Below, in pieces: positions 12,388 to 22,872 of a DNA stretch of 64,000 nt. The notes beneath the pieces were generated by a model, which was given only the letters and a program-made list of their open reading frames with translations, ran no database searches and was not told where the DNA came from. The position numbers and the translations under genes were made by a program. This stretch comes from Marsupella aquatica (Eukaryota > Marchantiophyta): contig OZ316898.1 in NCBI GenBank assembly GCA_973895155.1, positions 12,400,001-12,464,000 on the forward strand, in the 5' to 3' direction. Position 1 is the stretch's first letter. Each line of letters opens with the position of its first letter.

Positions 12388-12640
12388 ATGAAATATGCAA
12401 AAGTGAATCGCAAAAACCTAGAAAAAGGAAAAAGAGAAAACAGGAAAAGATGTACCACTGCGTAGTGTGGTGTAACGCTCGAAGTAACATTCCACACCAA
12501 ACTGGAAAGCTTGAAAAAGTGACTCACAAAAACCAAGAAAGAGGAAACCAAAAAAAAGGAAACCAAAAAAGAGAAAAAAAAACAATCTAACACTGAGATA
12601 GTGTGGTGTAATGCTGGACATATCATTCTTCCAAATATCT
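12388..12640. repeat. Diverged tandem duplication, A-rich, about 125 bp period
   Basis: Two diverged units each start with GTGA.TC.CAAAAACC, pass through an A/G-rich tract (AGAAA.AGGAAA) and end with TAGTGTGGTGTAA. The A/G tract produces artefactual Phe/Leu/Ser-rich frames on the minus strand and Lys-rich frames on the plus strand. These are not genes. Confidence 0.7.
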
Positions 12641-13560
12641 CGTTTTATGTGCTTTGCTCCCAATTCTAACGTCCCTGGCTTGTAGAGTAGTAGAATATAG
12701 GCCCAACTGCCGAGGCCAAATATCCCATCTGCCGCATACCTTTTGAAGGTCAGGACTGCACCACGAGGTCGAAATCGTACCTCACTCATGTGCCACACAA
12801 ACCTATAAAGTGACTCAGGCCTAACCTACGACCAACCCATGGGACAAATATCTCATTTATGAAGATTACGATAATAGGGAGTCGGATAACAGGGATTTTA
12901 AGCTAAGCAACCCATGAAATGACTTTGTAGGAATGAGCTGGTATTCAAGGCAACTAGCCTGAATACCAATGCCTATGCAGATGGAAGGCTCCCAGTACTG
13001 AGATACCCATCCACAAGGATAGTCTAGATATTATAAAGAAAATGTTACTAGATAAATAATGGCCTATGGCTTCAATGTGGAGTATACACTTTGATTGCAA
13101 TTCAACAGTATAGATGTACATTCACCTTGCCATCTGTCCTGGGAAGCTTGTTAGAAATTGAACAAGTTGGAGGCCCTGAAGTCATTTGGGTAGAGACTCC
13201 AACTTCTTCTACATATCAGTGCAGGTGAGCATGTCGCCTTTGTAATGTAAATGGATTTCCTGAATTCGTTGCTTAAACTCCCTAATAAATAGTTTTACCA
13301 GAGAGAGAGTTCCCCTCTTGTGACATGGACCTTTCAATGCAGGTGGGGAAGGCACTAATTTGCTAAAATGTGCTCTCTATGTTCCATTCAAAAAGGCCTG
13401 TGTTAGAGTGGAAATTCAGTCCCTAGGGCCTTATTCCACGAGCACAGGCTCAGGCCTAACTTTGTGAGTTGGATAAATATCTAAAACACGAAGATGCCAC
13501 ATGCTATTTCTGGGAATGAAATTCTTTGAAACTAGCCTAAACGTGCCCCAGAGTTATGGT
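12641..13560. other. Intergenic DNA, nothing recognised
   Basis: No gene, RNA or transposon end was recognised in this stretch. Confidence 0.5.
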
Positions 13561-13805
13561 CTAGAAAGTTCACTCTAGACTGTAGGCCATTATTCAAGAT
13601 TTCAATCTCATTTTATTAGATAGGTTGTTCAGTTCAAGCAGTAGAAAGGAGTTAAAACTGACACAAAACCCTTCATTGCCTGATTGTAATTCTAGGAGGT
13701 TCACTCTAGACTGTAGACCCTTATCAAAGCTTTCAATCTCATTTTATTAGAAAGATTGTTCAAGCAGCAGAAAGGAGTTAACGATGACACCAAGCCCTTC
13801 ATTTT
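13561..13805. repeat. Tandem duplication, 131 bp period, two copies
   Basis: The phrases TTCACTCTAGACTGTAG, TTTCAATCTCATTTTATTAGA, GCAG(T/C)AGAAAGGAGTTAA and CCCTTCATT recur in the same order 131 bp apart. The copies differ by substitutions and small indels. Confidence 0.85.
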
Positions 13806-14269
13806 TATAATTTCAGTTAGTCACTTGGTTCTTTGGTTGGGCTGAAGCCTCCAGTTGCTTCCCTTCTTGCGCTACATGCACGGTACCACACCGTCCCTTA
13901 ACAAAGTTGCCTCTGATGTTCTTAAAAAGTTTAAGATGGCATCAAACCTTGGCAATGATTTCGTACTGATTAGCCCCAAGTTGCTACACACAATAAATTG
14001 CCAGAAGCAGGTGGCCCCTGTTGAGATAACTAGATAAGATTTCAACTCCACGTAAAGTCAACTGCAGTTGAACTATCAAATCATGACAGCCGCATGAAAT
14101 GTTCACTGGTCACCCTGGGTACTGGGTAGTGCTTTTGGTCTCTCTCACATGTTAATGATAGCAAAGATAACTGAACACACCTGCACCAGTTTCCCCATCG
14201 GTCAGAAGTCAGGAAAGTCAAGAGAAGATTGCTGTGAACGTGTACTGAAGTTGGCCCTGTTTTGCAGAA

Positions 14270-16170
14270 TCCAATAATTAGACTTGACCAACTCTAAACA
14301 GCATTTATTTTTGTAGCCAAAATTTGTTAAATACGACCACAGTTAGAGAAACAAAAGTTGGGATGGACGAGACATTGTCCTTGCCCATCCCCATGGACTG
14401 TGTGTAAAGGGATCTCAGTTTTTACACCAAAAACAAAAAGGAACTGGTTGTGGATTTTAGTTGACAACTTTGACAATCTTGGGAAGAAAATAGTGAAGAC
14501 ATCATGGTGATCATGATTAACAGATGATGTCTTGACGTCTTTCATGTTCAAGGTCCTCAAGGTACCAAGAAAATTGGTTCGGTAATGAATTGAAACCAGC
14601 TGCAAATGGTAAGGAGTACTTTTACATGTCACAAAAAAAATTCCAATTCTTTTTTGAATTTGGCAAACTTTCTGTCCTTTATTGGCAGTTTCATAAAGCC
14701 AGTCATGGATCCCATTGGCTAGAATTTGATGGTCATTTTTCAAGCTATGGAGATCTAATGATCAGAAATTAATCTAGGAGAACTAGATAAGGAATGTTCT
14801 TAGCATTTCTCCTTACATAAGGTGACCTTGGTCATCCTAGAATTAGACTTGACCCAGCCCTCATCAGCATCCCTTTTAGTGGCCAAAACATTGGCAGAAA
14901 TAAAAGCCAGGTTAGCAAATATTGTCACTCCTTATTTTATTATTATTATTAAAAAAAATTTAAGGAAATCTGTGAAACCTCATACAATGTTAGGAATTGA
15001 CTCTAGTTCCCGGTTTTAGTTAGTTTGACCTTACTAGGGCTAGTTCACCTTGGAACACAAACATATAAAATATGTTTAGTTTAGGCCCACACATTTTGGT
15101 CCCCTTGGGGAGTATAGGTTGGAAAGATAGCATTGTCTCTCTCATTCTTCACAGTCATGTACTTTCTCATGAGTTATGGATTATTTATGAGTTTTTCCAT
15201 CGTGGTGTCTTGTTAGTGTAGTGTGAGATTGAATATTCTCATGTTCCGCATTGCTGTCTAGTCTAAGCCATCATTTATTACACACAAAGGGAAGCAACAG
15301 AAGTGAGTTGCAACATTTAGTAACTAACAACATTTGAACCCAAAATCTAGGAGTCATCACTCAAGTGAGCTACCACTCACTAACAACATTTGAACCCAAA
15401 ATCTATGAGTCCTCACTCAAATGAGCTACCACTCACTAACAACATTTGATTGAACCCAAAATCTATGAGTCCTCACTCAAGTGAGCTACCACTCAGCAAT
15501 GCCTCTTTCACTACTATTCCTATCTTTGACTAGCCAGTTCACTACCTAGCCAAATCTGATGGCGATCCTATGATCTAGGAAGATCTAATGGTCAAAAACA
15601 TATGTAGAATTTTTTTGCATTATCTCCTTCACACAAGGCTTCACTAGAGGTGTTCCAACCCACATCACAATTTTTCTGGTGGCAGAAATTTGCCAAAATT
15701 GACCTTGTTTGAAAGTCTTTGCCAAAGCTTGTTTAGATTTGATTCCCACATAGCCACAGACCCATTCTCTAGAATCTGATGGTCATTCTTGAATCTAGGG
15801 AGATGAATGGCTCTTAATCTAAGGAAACTAGATCAGAAATGTTCTTAATAACATTAGCCAGAATCTCATGGCAATCATCTGATCAAGATCTAATGGCCAG
15901 AAATCAATGTAATTTTTTTTATAAAGAATAGTCTTTGCATGTTCTTCTTCATCAAGGTGACATTAGTCTTGCTAAGATTAGACTCTACCCTACCCTCATC
16001 AGCATTTTTAGTGGCATAAATTTGCCAAATTGTATCTCATTGAAAAAATCTAGCCATTTTGTGCAAAAACTTGTGAGGCTTAGTCTCTACATCTAAGGAG
16101 ACCTATGGGCCAGACGTTAATCAAACAAAATGTGATAAAAATATATTCCTAGCATCTTTCCCGATGTCCC
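14270..16170. repeat. Cluster of partial copies of a dispersed repeat family
   Basis: Several diverged segments (about 14.28-14.33, 14.70-14.92, 15.74-15.86 and 15.87-16.05 kb) share ordered phrases: CCCATTGGCTAGAAT, TGATGGTCATT, GATCTAATGGCCAGAAAT, TAATCTAGGAGAACTAGAT, AAGGTGAC.TTGGTC and CCCTCATCAGCA...TTTAGTGGC. The same phrases recur at 49.1-49.25 kb. No protein coding is preserved. The family is probably an old transposable element of unknown class. The tRNA-like repeat at 15.3-15.5 kb is inserted among these copies. Confidence 0.65.
15323..15495 (-). repeat. Three tandem copies of a tRNA-like SINE head (family B)
   Basis: Units start at 15323, 15379 and 15435, a 56 bp period. The third has a 4 bp insertion. 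On the minus strand each unit carries GAGTGGTAGCTCACTTGAG, which resembles pol III box A, then GGGTTCAAATGTTGTTAG, which resembles box B. Single copies of the same head occur on the plus strand at 40.16 and 62.73 kb, followed there by other sequence. Here only the head is multiplied, giving three potential internal pol III promoters in a row. Confidence 0.7.
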
Positions 16171-16739
16171 CCTCCCGAAAAAAGAAAGAAAAAAATACCT
16201 TGAAAAAACTAGCGTTTCCCCATGCAATGGAGAACTTCTTGGGTCTTCTCGAAGTACACGCAACACACAGCCTTAGTTTCATTGGGATCCTGCATTCTTT
16301 ATTGAGATGTATAGTGAAATGCTTTAAAAATATTTCTCACACTTCCATGTTTCTATGTTTGAAACGTGGGAACATGAATCACGAGACCACTCGTGTTCAC
16401 AAATCCCCAGTAACGTAACAATATGGCGATGGTGTGCTGAATTGCTGCTGATCAAAACCAAAAGGCGATGTGGTGGAGATGGACAGAGAGCTTGAGCCAT
16501 CAATGGAATTGACCAGAAATAGACTACGCAGACGGATTGAGCTTCATATAATCATATTATTCCTGACGTTCTGGATCCCAACGCGAAATGATGACAATAT
16601 CGCTGGAGCAGATTCATGAAAGAGCACACGTCCCCTCCATTTCTCAGATGAAATGATTACAAGAGTAGTAGATAAAAAAGCAAACACGAACCAGACCCTG
16701 ACTCGACCCTGACCCCACTGCCTTTACTAAATAGACGGT

Positions 16740-17300
16740 CCTTTCCAGAAATTGGGCACTTGTGTGTTTTTTCACCAAGGCAAATCCGAGTGTGGCTTGT
16801 TGTGTAAAGATAGGCTCTAGACAAAGAATCCGTTAGTATTTTGAAATAAAATTCAATGAATAAAAATCTCTTGAAAGATGGACCCAAACACCACCCAGAC
16901 CACTTTTGTATACGGAAGAGAGGGTCCTTTTTCCCAAAAAATAAAAAAATTAATAACTGTTTCCCCCCAATTAAAAACTCATAAGGATAGCTTTTCAAAG
17001 AAAGCATTGTGACTTTTTCACCAAACCAAATTGGAGTGTTACCTCTTCAGTATATAGGTAGTCTCTAGGCCAAAATTCTCCTAAACTCCAACCAGACAAC
17101 TGACTTTACTAAAGAGGGGGTCCTTTTCCCAAAATAGATAAAGAAATCGGGGTGGTTTCTCAAGAAGTTGGGGCGGGACTTGTGGTTTTTTCACCAAAGT
17201 AAATTCAAGTGCCACCTTGTTTTAAAGATAGGCCCTAAACCATATGTCTTTTGAAGCCAAATTCAATAAATGCAAATCCCTTTGATTGATGGAGCCGATG
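16740..17300. repeat. Three diverged tandem units in the 16.7-17.3 kb region
   Basis: Three successive segments share TTTTTTCACCAA..CAAAT, then GTGTGGCTTGTT or a variant, AAGATAGGCTCTAGAC, CCAAATTCAATAAATGCAAATC and GGGTCCTTTTTCCCAAAA in order. Units start near 16745, 17005 and 17185. They are well diverged, and premature stops occur in every frame. Confidence 0.65.
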
Positions 17301-18974
17301 TTTGGACTTAGTCCCTGTACTGAGGGTTTTCTCAATGCCAGCTGCGTAGTACATCTTATTCCTCTGACTGGCAAGGTACAATACTGAAAATAGTGCATGG
17401 AAAGAAATGCATCATGCAAAGGTGGGAAGGGTTGAGCATGAAATGAAGCTGGAATTGCAGCAATAGAGCAAGGATCACCAATATTTTGCAACAAGATTTT
17501 GAGCAACAAGTCAAGTAGACTAGAAATTAGCATAATGATTCTGAAGGGTTGCTGCTTGAGTACTACTCTGTCCAATTTGCAGGCAAGATTACAAACGAGA
17601 TGGAATTTTGAAAGCACTAATCAAACAGAAAACTGCACACAAGTTATCTTAGCAGTAATCTAAGGGCTGCTACACAAGAGGGCAGTGTTTCTATGTCCAC
17701 TTCTTGCTGCCAGCTCCATCTCCAATTAGATTTGATGTCCTGTAAGATGCCACACACAGATGCCAAATTTGGTTTAAGGCTGACATCCAATTCAGTTCTG
17801 CAATTCTAAAAGAGCTATGGAGTTCTCAGCAAAATTCAAGGGAGGCAAGTTGCCATGGACACACAGTATTGTATTGTGTTGCTCCTCCTATGCCAGCCCA
17901 AGCCAAGAGGCACCTCCCCATGCACACCTAGGAATTGTTTTGGTCATAGTATAGCAGTCCCTTCATAATGGTGTGTAGCTCCCTTTATACATGGAAGATA
18001 CCAATATTAAATCCTTCATAACAAAATGTATACCGGCTAAACCAGGTATAGAGGTGGGTATACAATGAGCCCATACCAGCCATACAAGGTATCATTGACA
18101 TTTATATATGCTAAACTGGGAATTGCAATACCTTGCCTTTCTCGGGCTTTATTAGTATACTCCACCTAACACTGGTTTAGATGTTTGGACCACCTGAGGA
18201 CGTGGGCTAAACTAGTTTGGACCACCTGACGATCGATGCAATCTAAAATTCTAGACAAAGTAACATTCCACATCACTATTTACTTGGGCCCATTGCTTGG
18301 CGAGCAGGATAGATAAGCCACCATAACTAAATGGACCCCCAAGTTGTTGTAAAGCAAATTGCCGTTTCCACTCGTCACAGATCCAGATTCAGTCTGAGGA
18401 GGAATAAAAAGAAGATATGGGCCCCCGATGCCTTCTAAAGCCAACCTCAGCAAAGTTGGGGGGCTAGCAAAGGTTGGAGATGGCACAATGAAGGTGAGTT
18501 CATTGGGTTTTGAGTCCATAGGGGAGTGGGCCGCCAGCACTCTCAAGGATCCTTTATTCCCACCTTTTGGTTTGGAGTCCCTTTACCAGCTCCAATGCCC
18601 CAAACTCCTAGTTTCCTGAAATAGATAACTGGTTTGGTGTTCCATGTAGACCACTGATTTTTGAATTTTTAAGTTCTTTTTAGTGAAGACGACAGTGCTG
18701 GTGCACCAAATGCATTCAAATATACCGACATTCAATGAAAACCAGCAGGGACAGGGTTTTAGGGTCTGGTTTTTGACTGGTGAAATTTCCAAAGCTAGCA
18801 TGATCAGAATAAACAACTTGAGGTAGAGTAAAAGTGAGATGCATGCTTCAAAAATTCATTTGGGGTTCACGCTCAGTAACTCATCCCCAATTGTAGACAA
18901 TGGATAAGAAAACCCCGGCCAAGCTCATTGCCCTGGGGTTTACATCCTTTAAGGTTCTGTGCTCAGTTGTTATG
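17301..18974. other. Intergenic DNA, nothing recognised
   Basis: Frames of 60-130 codons occur on the minus strand (for example 17222-17617), but none has a recognisable domain, intron signals that extend it, or a neighbour that would support it. Confidence 0.5.
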
Positions 18975-19440
18975 GTACTTGCCCAGGTAATCCTGTCCTT
19001 TTGTCATTTTTAATTCTCATTACAAGTTATACTCTATGCAAAGCTAAGGGTGACAAACAAAACAGAAATGTCAGCAAGGTCCATGTGATCCACTAATTAC
19101 TGAACACTACCTGAAAGACCAAAGGCATATGGCCCCCTTTATATGTATACAGTTGCCCTATATCTTGTAAAGGAGACTGTATGTCCTTAATCCTATATTT
19201 TAAGGTGCTTTCATTATTATAGTCCTTGTCCAATTACTCTTGTAATTTTTAATTTCTGAATACAAGTCATACAATCTCACTGCAAAGCTAAGAATGGCTG
19301 ATAAAACAGAAATGTTAGAAGGGTCCATATAGTCCAATAATAATTGAACACACCACCTGGAAATCTGACCAAAGACATACATTCACATTATATGGTGTCC
19401 CATATTTCTACCTACATATTCATCAAAGGTCCCTTAGACC
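18975..19440. repeat. Tandem duplication, about 240 bp period, two copies
   Basis: The ordered phrases TTTTTAATT, ACAAGT.ATAC, GCAAAGCTAAG, AAAACAGAAATGT, AAGGTCCAT, AATTGAACAC and GACCAAAG.CATA occur twice. The copies are clearly diverged. Confidence 0.75.
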
Positions 19441-20569
19441 CTTGATCCTAAAAATTACTCCTCTTAAAATGGGTTACTAACATGGGTATGTGACTCGCTC
19501 CGCTAACAATAAAATAAGATTGTTTTACAGCTTCATTTCCTTTCTTCGTGGAGGCCAGTGGAGACCGTTGCTTCGTCTCATCTCTCCACGGGAGACCTGC
19601 CCGTGCGTCAACGGTCAACACACAAGTGATTTGCAATGCGGTGTCATAAAAACACCCAAACTGCTAACGAATGAGAAATATTAATGGCCGTTTTTGATTG
19701 GTGCATTATTCATTCTCCTCAACTCATTTCGCCGTACCGTAATCCATTGTCTTGGATTTCCGGGCATACGGTACAGACCATGATTGGACTGCGTTTTCAT
19801 GAGTACTTTAATAGTCACAAGATATGAGGCGTTGAAATTGAAGTTGGACGGCGGAGATCGAAGGACTCCTCCAGCTCGAAATTAATTTTATTGGGTTTGG
19901 CTTTGTACGTATATCGGCCCAGCTGTGAGAAACATTCCCCCCTGATGGCCTGATGGGAGAAAAGTGGGAAGGGGGCTGCCCGGTTCTGGATCCGTGTTCT
20001 TCGGGAAATCATTTATTTTTGCTTTTTTCTAGTATCCTCCATTTTAAAAAGTGATCCAAATTGACGTCTACCTGAAATTGAAACATTTATTTGATGGACC
20101 TCTTTATGAAAAGTGTGACTTGATGGACCCCATGAACCATCAAGGGGTCGATAGACCTTAATTGACACACCCAAAATCTCATGGGGTTGGTTGGGGAGAA
20201 AGTTTTGGGTTGGGGGTCCATCAAGTCAGAGTCTCTATTCAAACTATTAAGCTACCTCCAAAATTATGGAAGCTATCCCAAAACTGTAAAGCTTATTAGA
20301 GTGTTGGGCCCCTGGCCCCCTGGTGCTTGTCGTCCTCTTTGTTTTTCTTGTGCGGGTTTGCCCCCATGCATGGTATTGATGACCTGGCCCCCCGTTTTTC
20401 CCCCAAAAAGGAAAAAATAAGCTATTAGAGGAGTTTTGTGACCAAAGTTATGTGATCACACTAGGTTGAACTAATATAGAAAGCAAACCAATCCACAAAT
20501 GGAAAGTATGTCATAAACTTTTAGAACTTATTGGAGGAAATTAGTATTTGTTAAGACCTTATATATGGA

Positions 20570-20589
20570 CTCTCTCTCTCTCTCTCTCT
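20570..20589. repeat. (CT)n microsatellite
   Basis: Twenty bases of uninterrupted CT dinucleotide repeat. Confidence 0.95.
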
Positions 20590-20875
20590 GAGCTTAACTT
20601 ATTGTGTTGTAGGAAAGATTGCAAAAATTGTATTTGCCAATATATATTCATATGAACTCTCTATATTAGCTCAACTCAATTCGACTAACTTGAGATAGGA
20701 CACTCTTGATTCATGGATACATGGAGGCTAAGGACTTGCATCTGCTAATCTACTAACTCCTTTCAATTGTACCTTCACCCTGGACCAGGTTTCTGTCCAA
20801 CACTCACCCAAATGTAGTATATATTGTTGTCTATGAGAAAAATCTTTTGGTCCCCCTAGTTTCTCCCACTTTTAT

Positions 20876-21213
20876 TGTTAGGTATTTACTCTTATGTCTA
20901 GAGATATGACTAACAGGCTAATCGCAGTTGAAGACGTAGTTAGGTTAACTAAGTTGCACACTATATCTTTAAGTGATGCTTGGCGCTTGGATAAGGGGAA
21001 CTAAGGTTCATTGTTAAGGAACCTTTTGAGAGAGAAGGAGAGCTTACATTGTGGACACTGGGTATGGCCGACAGGTTTAGAGTTCAATAATACTCTCTTG
21101 TGCATTCCCATGGACGTAGTCTCAAGGAGGTGAACCACGTATCTCTTGTGTTGACCACTTGTGTGTTAGATATGTCATGTGCTTACCATTGTGAATATTG
21201 TTTATGCTAAACA
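20876..21213 (+). mobile_element. 5' LTR of a truncated Copia-type retrotransposon
   Basis: It starts TGTTAGGTATTTACTC and ends GCTAAACA, and carries the same internal blocks as the solo LTRs at 41.8 and 53.5 kb (ACACTATATC, AGAGAGCTTACA, GGTATGGCCGACAGG, CCATGGACGTAGTC, GGTGAACCACGTATCTC). Unlike the solo LTRs it is followed by a primer-binding site, so it is the left LTR of an element whose interior survives at least in part. No matching right LTR was found in the window. Confidence 0.85.
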
Positions 21214-21215
21214 AT

Positions 21216-21227
21216 TTGTATCAGAGC
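21216..21227 (+). promoter_or_regulatory. Retrotransposon primer-binding site (initiator tRNA-Met type)
   Basis: TTGTATCAGAGC, two bases after the LTR end, differs at one position from TGGTATCAGAGC, the usual plant Copia primer site complementary to the 3' end of initiator tRNA(Met). Position and sequence both fit. Confidence 0.8.
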
Positions 21228-22541
21228 ATGCTTAGGATGGGACATTTTTTGTGATGTGTTTTTTTGTGACGGTTGTCTAGTGTTCAATGTCAAAGGATTT
21301 CCCAAAGTTTCATTGTGTGGAACTTGGAGGGTATGAGCTCAGCGGATAGATTGGGGCAAGGCCTTTCTACCGACGCGTAGAAATCCTTGAACATAGTTTG
21401 TGGTGCAAAAATATTTAAGTTATTTTCATTCTGGATTTTTTGAAAAAAGTTGACAACTTTCATGTTTGATGTTTTTTGAAAAAGGAACCAGAGATTGTTT
21501 TCTCAACGGTGTGAGCCTTGTCATGCACGAGGGGTTGTATGCTGGAGCTCCACTTCTAGCTGGTTTTTCCGATACCTAATTTGCTGATTTTCTTGGATCG
21601 AGTGTGACCGGACAAGTGACAAAGACATTTTTAATTTTTTCCATGGCTATGGAAAGCTAGTCTTGTCATAGCTTCTTCTGCTGCACAAAGGGTTACATTC
21701 CGACACTGGCAAAAATGGAAAATCCTTAAAGATTATGCTGATGTGGATGGCCGTATCCAAAACACACGGTCAAACAATGACAAAACACCCAGAAAAGCTG
21801 CCCAAAAAACACCTCCGCCACTCATCTTGCCAAATGGATCAATAGCACATTGCAAATAGTAGATGTTATTGTAAATGATTTTTCTATAGACCATCAGCCT
21901 GAACGCTACAGATAGTGGATGCTCTGGGCTTTCTAATAAGAGTCTTGGATGCAGCGTTTGCCTGAGCTTCCTACAATCCCATGTTTGACAATAGAGTCTA
22001 CTGTATGTGCAGGCCCAGGAAGACACCCCAAGCATGTACTTTTCCAGTCTCATAAGTGCAGGGTATCAGTCATGCACTTCTCCACAGGTGCATGCTGTAC
22101 TATCCAATAGGTGCATACAAAACTGCTTATGGTCTTCTGCAGAGGAGTTGTCAATTCATACTTGTTGGACTCCTCATACATACGCCAAACAGTCATATTG
22201 CATAATCCAAGTGCATGAAACTAGTGTATATAGTTGAAAGGGATGCTCGGATGGACTGAGGGCATGAACCTCAAGTCTTCCATGGACTTTACACACCCAA
22301 AGTAAACCCAAAGTAAACTAGTGACAAAAGTGATGTGACAGTATCATTTGATTGGATATTGCTAATGACTTCCTCAATGAAGCAATTTAAAACCATCACC
22401 CAGAAATCTCACCAGAAATTGTCAAGCTGATATGCCGGGGGGGAAGCTACTGTAGTATTGTGGAACTTCCCCAGTTTGGGCCTCTTCTCAAAACTGGGCC
22501 CAAAACTCCAAAACAAATATGGACTGACTACCGGCTCTAAT
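21228..22541. other. Decayed retrotransposon interior passing into intergenic DNA
   Basis: The stretch after the primer site would hold the leader and gag of the truncated element. A short frame starting near 21287 is closed after about 20 codons and no gag, protease, integrase or reverse-transcriptase motif is readable. Where the element stops cannot be placed. A region rich in GTGCA-type words lies at 22050-22220, of unknown meaning. Confidence 0.4.
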
Positions 22542-22872
22542 AGGGGGTCTCAAATATAGGCCCGGGACATTTTAGCGGCCGACCGAGTTAGGTTTGGGCG
22601 GACGCGGCACACCCTTAGCCTAGCCCACACACACCTCCCGTGGCGATTTACCGTTGCCCGGGATGGATACTTCGAAACCGTCGACTGGCCGTAATTTTGA
22701 ACTAAAGCTGCATCTCGTGACTTTCTTCTCCAACAGGAACTCACACTTTACGGGCCTAAAAAACTTGGGTCACAAAAGAAAGGTGGTGCCGGTAAACTTG
22801 CCCACGACACTCATAACGGACGCGTCTGACCTCCCGGGAAGTAATGTTCTGGGCCGATATTTGAGACCCCCT
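22542..22872. mobile_element. MITE-like element, 30 bp terminal inverted repeats
   Basis: The left end AGGGGGTCTCAAATAT (from 22542) is mirrored by the right end ATATTTGAGACCCCCT (to 22872). Over 30 bp the two ends match at about 27 positions. The element is 331 bp, GC-rich inside compared with its AT-rich flanks, and has no coding capacity. Flanking direct repeats are AAT (22539-22541 and 22873-22875). If the ends are taken as GGGGG/CCCCC, a TA dinucleotide flanks both sides, as in Tc1/mariner elements. The superfamily is not settled. Confidence 0.85.

Noticed and set aside
12333-12798. Overlapping Phe/Leu/Ser-rich minus-strand frames
   Set aside because: They are produced by the A/G-rich tract of a diverged tandem duplication. 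Composition is driven by the repeat and no domain is present.
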